Of a stretch of 47,788 bases of DNA, positions 16,006-23,246 are shown one piece after another. Each line of letters opens with the position of its first letter. Within the stretch, counting starts at the first letter, position 1. The notes below the pieces were generated by a model. It made no database searches. It worked only from the letters and a program-made list of their open reading frames with translations, and had not been told where the DNA came from. This DNA is from CAYTMY01 sp964618075 (lineage in GTDB: Bacteria > Bacillota > Clostridia > Eubacteriales > Anaerofustaceae). The stretch spans positions 1 through 47,788 of the forward strand of contig CAZTZO010000011.1 of the NCBI GenBank assembly GCA_964618075.1, read 5' to 3'. The position numbers and the translations under genes are program-made.

Positions 16006-17613
16006 ATGCAACTAACAAATAAATGTGTTTACGAACTATTGTTGGAAAATGCGCGTGATTATCCCGAAAAAGAAGCATATAAATTTATGGGAGAATCATA
16101 TACGTGGAGTCAGTTTCTCTTAAGAGTGGATGAAGCGGCGAGGTGTATAGAACATGTCGGTATAAAGAAGGGTACCCACTGTGCTATCTGGTCGTCAAAT
16201 TCTCTCAGGTGGGTGATAACCTATTTTGCGCTTTGCAAAATAGGAGCGATAAGCGTGCTTATGGCGCCTGCTTCAAGCGTGTGCGAATTGTCGGAGCTTG
16301 TTAAGTATTCGGACTGTGAATATCTGTTTATCGGAGATTCCTTTAAACAGGTGCATACCGAGGATTCGGCAATGAAGCTGCTCGATAAAAACAGCAAATA
16401 TTATGCGCCCGGTCTGAAGGAAGCGTTTCGTATGAACAGGGGCAAGGGCAGACTCAAAAGCGCTGATGATTTATTAAGGGAAACTCCAAGAGAATATATC
16501 ACAAAATATGAACCGCAGGACTGCAAGGATATTATCAGTATGCTGTTTACTTCGGGTACAACAGCTAGTCCAAAGGGAGTTATGCTAACGCATTATAATA
16601 TCGTTAATAACTCAAAGGGCATATCGGAATGCATGGGCTTTGATGAAAACGACAGATTCTGCCTGAGCGTTCCATTATATCACTGTTTCGGTCTGTGCGG
16701 CTGCACGCTGGCGTGCGTTCATTCTAAGACAACAAATATAATCATGACTCATTTCCAGACTGCGGCAGTCAGCGACATGCTTATTAACGAGCATTGCACA
16801 GCCTATTCTGCCGTTCCTACTATGCTTATTTCACTTGCGGAATTCGCCGAGGCTAATAACATAAGCTATCCTTTGCTCAAAAAAGGTGAGATTGCGGGAG
16901 CAATATGCACACAGCAGGCATTTGCGAGGATAATAAAATACCTTTATCCCGCTATAATGGTGTCCTACGGACAAACAGAGACTTCACCCTCTGTGACATT
17001 TTCTCTTCCGGATGATTCATTTGAGGTTCGCGCTACCACAGTCGGCAGACCCATGCCTCTTGTCAGCGTTAAAATCATAGACCCTCAGACAAACGAGGAG
17101 CTGAGAAGAAATCAAGTCGGAGAGCTTTGCGTTAAAGGCTACAATGTTATGCAGGGCTACTATAAAATGCCGGAAGCTACTTTAAAGACAATAGATGATA
17201 AAGGCTGGCTGCATACGGGTGATTTGGGATGCTTTGACAATGACGGCAATATACATATTACCGGGCGTATCAAGGAGATGATCATACGCGGGGGCGATAA
17301 TATATCTCCATCGGAAATAGAGGACGTTCTTTTGAAAATGGATGAAATATCCCTTGTGAAGGTGATAGGAGTCCACGATGACTACTACCAGGAGGAGATA
17401 TGCGCCTGTATTATGCTCAAGGAGGGCAAAACTCTCACTAAGGAGCAGGTTTTGGATTTCACCAAAGGTGAGCTTTCGATGTTTAAGCAACCGCGTTATA
17501 TCCTGTTTATGGACGAATTCCCGATAACCTCCAGCGGCAAGGTAAAGCTTCCCGATATCAAAAAGAAAGCGCAAAAAATGATAGAGAATATCGGAAAGGA
17601 TGAAAGTCAATGA
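16006..17613 (+). CDS. AMP-forming acyl-CoA synthetase/ligase
   Basis: The 535-residue enzyme belongs to the ANL superfamily. Visible motifs are the P-loop MLFTSGTTASPKGVMLTH, the adenylate site SYGQTETSP, WLHTGDLG, the hinge GRIKEMIIRGGDNISPSEIE and the C-terminal lysine motif SSGKVKLPDI. It would activate a carboxylic acid with ATP and CoA, giving acyl-CoA, AMP and PPi. In this cluster it parallels CaiC and CarB, the starter ligases of the carnitine and caffeate systems. AAAGGA precedes the ATG, and its stop overlaps the start of the crotonase gene (ATGA). The substrate is unknown. Confidence 0.9.
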   Translation: MQLTNKCVYELLLENARDYPEKEAYKFMGESYTWSQFLLRVDEAARCIEHVGIKKGTHCAIWSSNSLRWVITYFALCKIGAISVLMAPASSVCELSELVKYSDCEYLFIGDSFKQVHTEDSAMKLLDKNSKYYAPGLKEAFRMNRGKGRLKSADDLLRETPREYITKYEPQDCKDIISMLFTSGTTASPKGVMLTHYNIVNNSKGISECMGFDENDRFCLSVPLYHCFGLCGCTLACVHSKTTNIIMTHFQTAAVSDMLINEHCTAYSAVPTMLISLAEFAEANNISYPLLKKGEIAGAICTQQAFARIIKYLYPAIMVSYGQTETSPSVTFSLPDDSFEVRATTVGRPMPLVSVKIIDPQTNEELRRNQVGELCVKGYNVMQGYYKMPEATLKTIDDKGWLHTGDLGCFDNDGNIHITGRIKEMIIRGGDNISPSEIEDVLLKMDEISLVKVIGVHDDYYQEEICACIMLKEGKTLTKEQVLDFTKGELSMFKQPRYILFMDEFPITSSGKVKLPDIKKKAQKMIENIGKDESQ

Positions 17614-18380
17614 GCTATATTAAAGATGAGAAAAATGGAAACGTCGCAATATTGACGATAAGCAGACCGCAGACCTTTAATGCTTTAAATGAGGACGTGT
17701 TAAACGATTTGCAGGCGGCTGTTGAGAAGGCGGCATCCAACAAAGACATTTTTGTTATTATCATAACCGGCGAGGGAAAAGCCTTTGTGTCAGGAGCCGA
17801 TATTGACGTAATGAAGGAAAAGAATCACGAAGAAATAATTGCTTATTCGAAAAAAGGCTCCGGTATATTCAGAATGATTGAGATGTTGCCAAAGCCTGTT
17901 ATAGCCGTTATTAACGGAGTGGCATTCGGCGGAGGATTTGAGCTTGCCATGGCGTGCGATATACGCTTGGCAGGAGAAAAAGCAAAAATGGGTTTGCCCG
18001 AGGCGACACTCGGAATCACACCGGGCTTTTCGGGTACTGTACGTTTGCCAAGGCTCATAGGTCTGGCAAAGGCAAAAGAATGGATATATCAGGGTAAAAT
18101 AGTTAACGCACAGCAAGCCTATGAAGCAGGAGCCGTAAATTCGGTATTTCCTCAGGAAACGCTTATGGAAGAAGCCATGAAGCTTGCTCAAAATATATGC
18201 TCGGTTTCGCAAAGCGCAATAAGACTTGATAAGGAATTGCTCAACAAATCGCTTGATTCTACTGTTGATGAAGCAATAGAAAGAGAAGCTGTAATGCAGG
18301 CGGACGCTTTTTCAACCCCCGATCAGATCGAAGGCATGGCGGCGTTTAAAGAAAAAAGGAAGCCTGTCTTCAATAAATAA
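17610..18380 (+). CDS. Enoyl-CoA hydratase (crotonase family)
   Basis: The 256-residue protein has the crotonase oxyanion-hole segments GKAFVSGADID and NGVAFGGGFELAMACDIRL. Both catalytic glutamates of true hydratases are present: E111 (in GGFELA) and E131 (in LPEATLG), at the same 20-residue spacing as E144/E164 of the rat enzyme. It should add water to a 2-enoyl-CoA or remove it from a 3-hydroxyacyl-CoA. The four-base overlap with the ligase gene implies co-translation. CaiD of the carnitine system is the analogous member. Confidence 0.92.
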   Translation: MSYIKDEKNGNVAILTISRPQTFNALNEDVLNDLQAAVEKAASNKDIFVIIITGEGKAFVSGADIDVMKEKNHEEIIAYSKKGSGIFRMIEMLPKPVIAVINGVAFGGGFELAMACDIRLAGEKAKMGLPEATLGITPGFSGTVRLPRLIGLAKAKEWIYQGKIVNAQQAYEAGAVNSVFPQETLMEEAMKLAQNICSVSQSAIRLDKELLNKSLDSTVDEAIEREAVMQADAFSTPDQIEGMAAFKEKRKPVFNK

Positions 18381-18464
18381 TAAAGCTATCCCGTTATAAC
18401 GTATTAACGCGGGTGCGATATAAAGCAAAAAAATACAATTTTATAATTCAGGAGGAATAAAACA

Positions 18465-19715
18465 ATGCAGGAAAAACCTTTAAAAGGGATTAAGGTCATC
18501 GAGCTGGCAACATTTGTAGCCGGTCCGATAGCGGCAAGATTGATGGCTGACTTCGGTGCCGACGTCATCAAGGTTGAACCCCCCATGGGCGACATGATTC
18601 GCTGGAACGGAGCAAGCGAGGGCAGAAGTGCGGACTTAAGAGAAAACACCACGTTTGACTTTGAGAACGCAAACAAAAGAGATATTGCTCTTAACCTGAA
18701 GGATCCCGTTGCAAAAGAAGCCTTCTTAAAGATGGTCAAGGAAGCAGACGTATTCATTACCAACTGGAGAATGGACGCTTTAAAAAGAGCGGATCTCGAT
18801 TACGAGCATCTCAAAGAAGTAAACCCGAAAATTGTTTTTGCGACAATGAGCGGTTACGGCTTCAACGGGCCTGACGCAAAGCTTCCCGGATATGACTTCA
18901 CGTCCTTCTTCGGACGCGGCGGTCTTCTCGGAACGCTTTATCAAAAGGGAGAATCACCGTTTAACTGTATCCCCGGAATGGGCGACCATCAGGCAGGCTT
19001 GGTACTGCTTTCGGGAATATTGCTTGCGCTTCGTAACGCAGAAAAGACGGGCAAGGGCGATTTTGTATACACCTCACTTTATCACGTGGCAGTGTACACG
19101 CAGGCTCTTATGGTAATGGCTGCGCAGGATCAGTACAAGGATCTCGGAGTAAAATACCCCGTAAACAGAAGAGACAACACAAACCCGTTCAATGTTGCTT
19201 ATAAGTGCAAGGACGGAAAGTTCATGCAGCTTTCCATACCTCCGTATGAATTTTTATTCAACAAGGTTATGGAGACTATTGGCAGAAGCGACCTTAAGGA
19301 TCATCCCGTATACTCAAAGATGGAAACACTCCTTCCCGGCAATCATCAGTGCGAAGTGTTCGACATCATACAGACCGAATTCTTAAAGAACGACTCTAAG
19401 GAAATGGACAGAATATTTACAGAGGCAGACCTTCCTCACTCAATCTGCTATTTGTGGGAAGACATTCTTGAAGATCCTCAGGCGTGGGAGAACGATATAT
19501 TCTTTAAGATGAAATATACGACGGGCAATGAGATATCTCTTGTACGTACGCCGATATTCATCGAAGGCGTAGGACTGCCGGAATATAAAGAAGCTCCGCA
19601 GCTCGGCGAAAACGGTTATGAGATATTAAAGGAATACGGCTACACGCAGGAGCAGTGCAAGCAGATGGAAGATAACAAGCAGCTCATCGTAGACCGCAGA
19701 TTTATCGACAAATAG
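18465..19715 (+). CDS. Family III CoA-transferase (CaiB/BaiF/FldA type)
   Basis: The 416-residue enzyme starts KPLKGIKVIELATFVAGPIAARLMADFGADVIKVEPP once the leader is removed, read in two parts at VAGP. It contains ENANKRDIALNL, and GYD followed by FTSFFGRGG, where D144 is the expected nucleophilic aspartate that forms an acyl-CoA anhydride. It would move CoA from the reduced product to a new substrate acid, so ATP is needed only to start the cycle. Family members act on carnitine, cinnamate/phenyllactate, bile acids and oxalate. AGGAGG precedes the ATG, and the gene follows an 84-bp gap. Confidence 0.92.
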   Translation: MQEKPLKGIKVIELATFVAGPIAARLMADFGADVIKVEPPMGDMIRWNGASEGRSADLRENTTFDFENANKRDIALNLKDPVAKEAFLKMVKEADVFITNWRMDALKRADLDYEHLKEVNPKIVFATMSGYGFNGPDAKLPGYDFTSFFGRGGLLGTLYQKGESPFNCIPGMGDHQAGLVLLSGILLALRNAEKTGKGDFVYTSLYHVAVYTQALMVMAAQDQYKDLGVKYPVNRRDNTNPFNVAYKCKDGKFMQLSIPPYEFLFNKVMETIGRSDLKDHPVYSKMETLLPGNHQCEVFDIIQTEFLKNDSKEMDRIFTEADLPHSICYLWEDILEDPQAWENDIFFKMKYTTGNEISLVRTPIFIEGVGLPEYKEAPQLGENGYEILKEYGYTQEQCKQMEDNKQLIVDRRFIDK

Positions 19716-19725
19716 AGAGTATAGC

Positions 19726-20124
19726 ATGGCAAAATTCGAAGACTACAAGGTAGGCGATAAATTCAGCTGGGGCATGACGATAACCGAAACTCATGTGGTA
19801 ATGTTTGCAGGCATCACGGGAGACTTTAATCCTCTGCATACAAACATCGAGTATGCCAAAAACAGCTTTTTTAAGGGCCGCATAGCGCATGGCTTGCTTG
19901 TTGAAGCCATAATGGGAGCTGCGGGAGCTCACTTTTTCAGCGGCGCTTATCTCGGGCACACAATGAAGTTTTTGGCTCCGGCTCGTATCAACGATACAAT
20001 AACAGCCGAAATGGAGATAATCAAAATCCGCGAGGATAAGCAGATTATCACATACACAAATAAAGCCTTCAATCAGGAAGGGACTCTTCTTGTCGAAGGT
20101 GAATGCACAATAAAATTTATGTAA
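19726..20124 (+). CDS. MaoC-like (R)-specific enoyl-CoA hydratase
   Basis: The 132-residue hot-dog-fold protein carries FAGITGDFNPLH, the MaoC catalytic motif with the aspartate-histidine pair, and GRIAHGLL. It hydrates 2-enoyl-CoA to the R-3-hydroxyacyl-CoA, or runs in reverse. Having both this and a crotonase in one operon suggests handling of both hydroxyacyl stereoisomers or of two different substrates. It lies 10 bp after the CoA-transferase and closes the operon before a strong terminator. The ribosome site is weak (GAGAG). Confidence 0.88.
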   Translation: MAKFEDYKVGDKFSWGMTITETHVVMFAGITGDFNPLHTNIEYAKNSFFKGRIAHGLLVEAIMGAAGAHFFSGAYLGHTMKFLAPARINDTITAEMEIIKIREDKQIITYTNKAFNQEGTLLVEGECTIKFM

Positions 20125-20138
20125 TAAATCAACACGAT

Positions 20139-20175
20139 AAAAAGAGAAGATATCAAAAGGTATCTTCTCTTTTTT
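20139..20175 (+). terminator. Terminator of the acyl-CoA operon
   Basis: AAAAGAGAAGATA pairs with TATCTTCTCTTTT around TCAAAAGG and is followed by further T residues. The A-rich left flank lets it serve the opposite strand too, where the DUF4956 gene ends. Confidence 0.85.
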
Positions 20176-20266
20176 GTTACTTAAATCAAATCGTTATTTA
20201 AGGTTCCAAGCCCATGAAAGTATATTTTCTAATAAGGAAATATTTTTAACTAAAGTTATAGCGATA

Positions 20267-20938
20267 TCAATCTCCAAACTCTCCGCTGTAGCTTGTAAGA
20301 ACAGCGCTTTTAACGCCGTTTACGTTATTCAAGGCATTTGCAAAAGCAGCGCTTTTATCTGTAAGGCGAACCTCAGCTATCAATTCGATATTGTCCTTGG
20401 ATATGGTTTTCGATTTTAAAAGATACTTTTTAAGAGTCTTTGATAAATATTTGTTTACCTTTGCTTCTGTTTCGGCATTATCCATATTCAACACAAGTAT
20501 ATATGCGTTGCCCGTTTGTTTAGCGTTAGCGTAAAAGTACAGGATAATACCCAATATCAGCGAGCCTATTATTGCCAGGGAAATGAAGCCCGCCCCAAGT
20601 ATTATACCAACTGCTATTGCCCAGAATAAAAACGCTATGTCAAGAGGTTCTTTTATAGCAGTTCTGAAACGTACTATTGACAAAGCACCGACCATACCTA
20701 GAGACAATACAACGTTTGACGTGACCGCAAGTATAACTAGCGTCGTTATAAGCGTAAGAGCCAAAAGAGAAACTCCGAAGGAGGAGGAATACATTACGCC
20801 CTTGTAGGTTTTTTTGTAGATGAACGAAATAAATACGCCTATTAGAAATGCCAAGCCAAGGGCTATGAGCATATCCGTTACGGAAATACTTGTTGCGTTC
20901 TCCAAAAAGTCTGATTTAAAAATATCGCTGAAACTCAT
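20267..20938 (-). CDS. DUF4956 membrane protein
   Basis: The 223-residue protein has four hydrophobic segments within the first 135 residues, joined by the well conserved loop SIVRFRTAIKEPLDIAFLFWAIAVGI (read at FRTAIKEP). A cytoplasmic domain of about 85 residues with a ferredoxin-like beta-alpha pattern follows. This is the DUF4956 family. Members commonly sit next to VTC-type polyphosphate polymerase genes, as here (26 bp downstream of one). It may form a membrane channel or anchor for the polymer, but its function is not established. Confidence 0.8.
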   Translation of the reverse strand: MSFSDIFKSDFLENATSISVTDMLIALGLAFLIGVFISFIYKKTYKGVMYSSSFGVSLLALTLITTLVILAVTSNVVLSLGMVGALSIVRFRTAIKEPLDIAFLFWAIAVGIILGAGFISLAIIGSLILGIILYFYANAKQTGNAYILVLNMDNAETEAKVNKYLSKTLKKYLLKSKTISKDNIELIAEVRLTDKSAAFANALNNVNGVKSAVLTSYSGEFGD

Positions 20939-20964
20939 AATTGTTTACCTTTCTTATTTTAATA

Positions 20965-21642
20965 TTATATACAGCGTGATATCGCATATTTTGAAAATGA
21001 ATCCGTACGTCTGTGTGAAAAGCGAACGATATCGCCTATTATTTCGGGTATAAAGTTGTCGTATTTGACTTCAAGTATTATCCCGTCATAAACGGGCATT
21101 GTCGGCAGCGTGTTATCGAAAATGTTGTTTGAATACTGTATCGTCCTTAAATTGTAATCGAACGTAATGCGCACGTTTCCAGCCGGATATGTATATGCTT
21201 TTCTTGTGTAATCCACTATTGTGTAGGGTCTTAATTGTTGGGACTTCATCTTTGCGTACAATTCGCACATTAGCTCTCGTTTATCTCCAAGCATAAAACC
21301 GGTATCTCCCGAGATGATTTTGTCGCATTCGTCTTTGTTTATTTCGCAGGATACCTTCAGACTTTTGCCCTCGTAGCGCATCTTCTTTTCAAGCTTTATT
21401 ATCGACGGATCGTCATTATAGATTCTTATTCTGAATTTTTCACGTTCGTTTAAGCCGTCCTGTTTTTCACACAGAGCCTTATCGTACACATTGTCGAAGT
21501 ACAAACTGCGTATTTTATAGTAACCGTTGCTTCCTGCGTGTTCGTCTACCTTTGCAACAGCCTTGACAAAGCTGTCAACCCTTATAAAATCACAGTTGTT
21601 CAACTCGTGTTTTAATTCGTTGCGCCAAACTCTATCTTGCAT
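20965..21642 (-). CDS. VTC-domain polyphosphate polymerase-like protein
   Basis: The 225-residue protein has the VTC fold pattern of basic strands lining a tunnel. It contains RNELKHEL near the N-terminus, YKIRSLYFDN, EREKFRIRIYN, KLEKKMRYEGKSLK, DYTRKAYTYP, VRITFDYNLRT and a final glutamate-lysine strand ILEVKYD. Eukaryotic Vtc4 makes polyphosphate from ATP; bacterial relatives are annotated by domain only. Partnering with DUF4956 is common in clostridia. GGAAG lies before the ATG, and a TATACT at 21667-21672 (minus) could be its own promoter. Confidence 0.82.
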   Translation of the reverse strand: MQDRVWRNELKHELNNCDFIRVDSFVKAVAKVDEHAGSNGYYKIRSLYFDNVYDKALCEKQDGLNEREKFRIRIYNDDPSIIKLEKKMRYEGKSLKVSCEINKDECDKIISGDTGFMLGDKRELMCELYAKMKSQQLRPYTIVDYTRKAYTYPAGNVRITFDYNLRTIQYSNNIFDNTLPTMPVYDGIILEVKYDNFIPEIIGDIVRFSHRRTDSFSKYAISRCI

Positions 21643-21674
21643 ATCCTTTACTTCCTTTCAAAACCAAGTATAAA

Positions 21675-21704
21675 AGCCGTATCTGATTTGAACTTGAAAC
21701 GGCT
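21675..21704 (-). terminator. Weak terminator between spoIVFB and the VTC gene
   Basis: AGCCGT and ACGGCT form a 6-bp stem with a long loop. On the minus strand it is followed by TTTTATAC. It could separate the sporulation pair from the VTC-DUF4956 pair. The same bases overlap a possible promoter for the latter. Confidence 0.45.
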
Positions 21705-21742
21705 GTGAAAAGCATGTGAATTATTGTGAAAATAAATATAGT

Positions 21743-22396
21743 TTATGTTTTCGTTATATTCATCACTCTTGAAGCCTCTCTTTGTAAAAAGAGAGCTTCT
21801 ACACTTAAAATTTCCTTGCGCGCAGATATGAGTATCGTCAATGCCATGAGCATTAAAAAAATGTTTTCCCCTGTAAATAGAAATACATATATTCCGCTAA
21901 TCAGCATGACATAAGCGATAAAACGGCTTATATATACCGATATTCTAACAGCTCTCATTTCACTCATGCGTAAGCACAACAGGCAATTCAAAACACGTGC
22001 AGCGTCCATGGGGTACGCCGGAATCAGATTAATGCCGGCAAAGACGAGGTTGTAGAACACAAAAAATTCAAATTCTCCGATATATATGTATTGAGCGAGT
22101 ATACTTACAAATACGGCGAGAAGAATGTTTCCAAGGCTTCCGGAAAGATATAAAAGCACCCCTTTTTTAACTGATATTATTTTGTGTTTCGTATCAAAGC
22201 GCAGTCCGAATGCCGCCACGCGTGGAAGCTTTAATCCCAGATTTAGAAAGGACGCGCTTATCATATGGCTTCCTTCATGCACAATAAGCGCACTCATACA
22301 GACAAAAGCCTCAGCAAAACCGCGTGTGTATATCATAAAGCCGAATACAAGCAATATCCCCAGTATACGAAAAATGTTTTGTGGTAGAGCCTTCAT
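21743..22396 (-). CDS. spoIVFB: SpoIVFB-like site-2 metalloprotease (M50)
   Basis: The 217-residue polytopic membrane protein carries the zinc motif HEGSH (H40, E41, H44) inside a hydrophobic helix. The third-ligand region is PAYPMDAARVL with D131. This is the intramembrane-protease pattern of SpoIVFB, which cleaves pro-SigK in the mother cell. It lacks an evident C-terminal CBS domain; at 217 residues it is shorter than B. subtilis SpoIVFB (288). The start overlaps the stop of the SpoIVFA-like gene by four bases. M50 proteases also have non-sporulation roles, but the adjacent SpoIVFA-like gene favours this one. Confidence 0.82.
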   Translation of the reverse strand: MKALPQNIFRILGILLVFGFMIYTRGFAEAFVCMSALIVHEGSHMISASFLNLGLKLPRVAAFGLRFDTKHKIISVKKGVLLYLSGSLGNILLAVFVSILAQYIYIGEFEFFVFYNLVFAGINLIPAYPMDAARVLNCLLCLRMSEMRAVRISVYISRFIAYVMLISGIYVFLFTGENIFLMLMALTILISARKEILSVEALFLQREASRVMNITKT

Positions 22397-23106
22397 TGTG
22401 TTATAAGTGATGAGTCAAGATATTGCATGGGGTCTACGTACTCGGAGTCGATAATCAGACTCATAAAAAGTAGAGATTCGTTTTCGCTTAATACTCCGAG
22501 TATCTGGTTATCTTCGACGCTTTCACCCTGTTTAAAATATACGCTTGCCAGATTATCAAACACAACGCTTATATTATCTGACAAAATAAGGCTGACAGAT
22601 ATTTTTGCGTCGTCATGCTTTGTAATCTGTGTTACTGTGGCTTTAGCGGGCGCATATATAAAGCTGCCTAATTCGCCTGAAAGCTCTATACCGGTTGGAG
22701 GGGTATCTGTTTGATAGACGGGGTGTTTTCCGGTTTCGAATTTTTTCGTCAGTTTTGCGTTTTTAATAGGTAAACCGAGCTTTAGAGAATCGGCGGACGC
22801 CTTTTGGTTGTTATCGGTAAAAAAACTGCCTACAGTCTGTGAAAATACTTCGCTTACGCTTTTTGCCGTTTGCGAAAAATCCATTTGCTTTTTTATAAGC
22901 TCGTCAAGCCGTTTAAGGGCGCTGCCGGCATATGAGGAAGAACTCATTTTCATTATCATAACGACAAGCAATATAACGGCACACGCTATAGCGCTGTTTG
23001 TCAGCTTGTTGGAAAGCTTGGTTTTCTTCATGCTTTTAACGTCATTCTCTTTTTTATAGGCGTTATTTCTTACCTTTAGCTCATAGCGAGGAGCGTCCTT
23101 TTTCAT
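22393..23106 (-). CDS. spoIVFA: SpoIVFA-like protein with degenerate LytM domain
   Basis: The product (237 residues) has a basic cytoplasmic N-terminus, a membrane segment at about 38-57, a helical stretch and a C-terminal M23/LytM-like domain (about 120-230). The LytM metal ligands are all missing: the first motif reads TGIELSG, and the HxH position is replaced by LLFMSLII. The domain is therefore structural, as in SpoIVFA, the scaffold that holds SpoIVFB in check. The ATG at 23106 has GGAGG seven bases ahead. An in-frame extension to 23169 is unlikely. A TATAAT at 23131-23136 (minus) may be its promoter; I could not make a convincing SigE match. Confidence 0.75.
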   Translation of the reverse strand: MKKDAPRYELKVRNNAYKKENDVKSMKKTKLSNKLTNSAIACAVILLVVMIMKMSSSSYAGSALKRLDELIKKQMDFSQTAKSVSEVFSQTVGSFFTDNNQKASADSLKLGLPIKNAKLTKKFETGKHPVYQTDTPPTGIELSGELGSFIYAPAKATVTQITKHDDAKISVSLILSDNISVVFDNLASVYFKQGESVEDNQILGVLSENESLLFMSLIIDSEYVDPMQYLDSSLITQ

Positions 23107-23175
23107 CTTTAGACCTCCGAGAATTTTTCTATTATATAAAATATGCTTCTGTCGGTAATAATAGAACATAAATCA

Positions 23176-23204
23176 TTGACTTGATTTTTTAAAAACTGTA
23201 AAAT
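23176..23204 (+). promoter_or_regulatory. Sigma-A promoter of leuS
   Basis: TTGACT (23176-23181), 17 bp and TAAAAT (23199-23204). The leader would be only about 36 bases, too short for a T-box riboswitch. Confidence 0.7.
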
Positions 23205-23246
23205 TAGGCTTAAGTATTTGCTTTTTTGTGCATTTCGGAGGAAATG

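Noticed and set aside
12815..20124. Bile acid 7-dehydroxylation (bai) operon
   Set aside because: A CoA ligase and CoA-transferase are shared, but the old-yellow-enzyme reductases (baiCD, baiH), the short-chain dehydrogenase baiA and the dehydratase baiE are absent.
23107..23246. T-box riboswitch before leuS (and before trpS or serS)
   Set aside because: The leuS leader is about 36 bases and the gaps before serS and trpS are under 30 bases. No specifier loop or antiterminator motif is visible.
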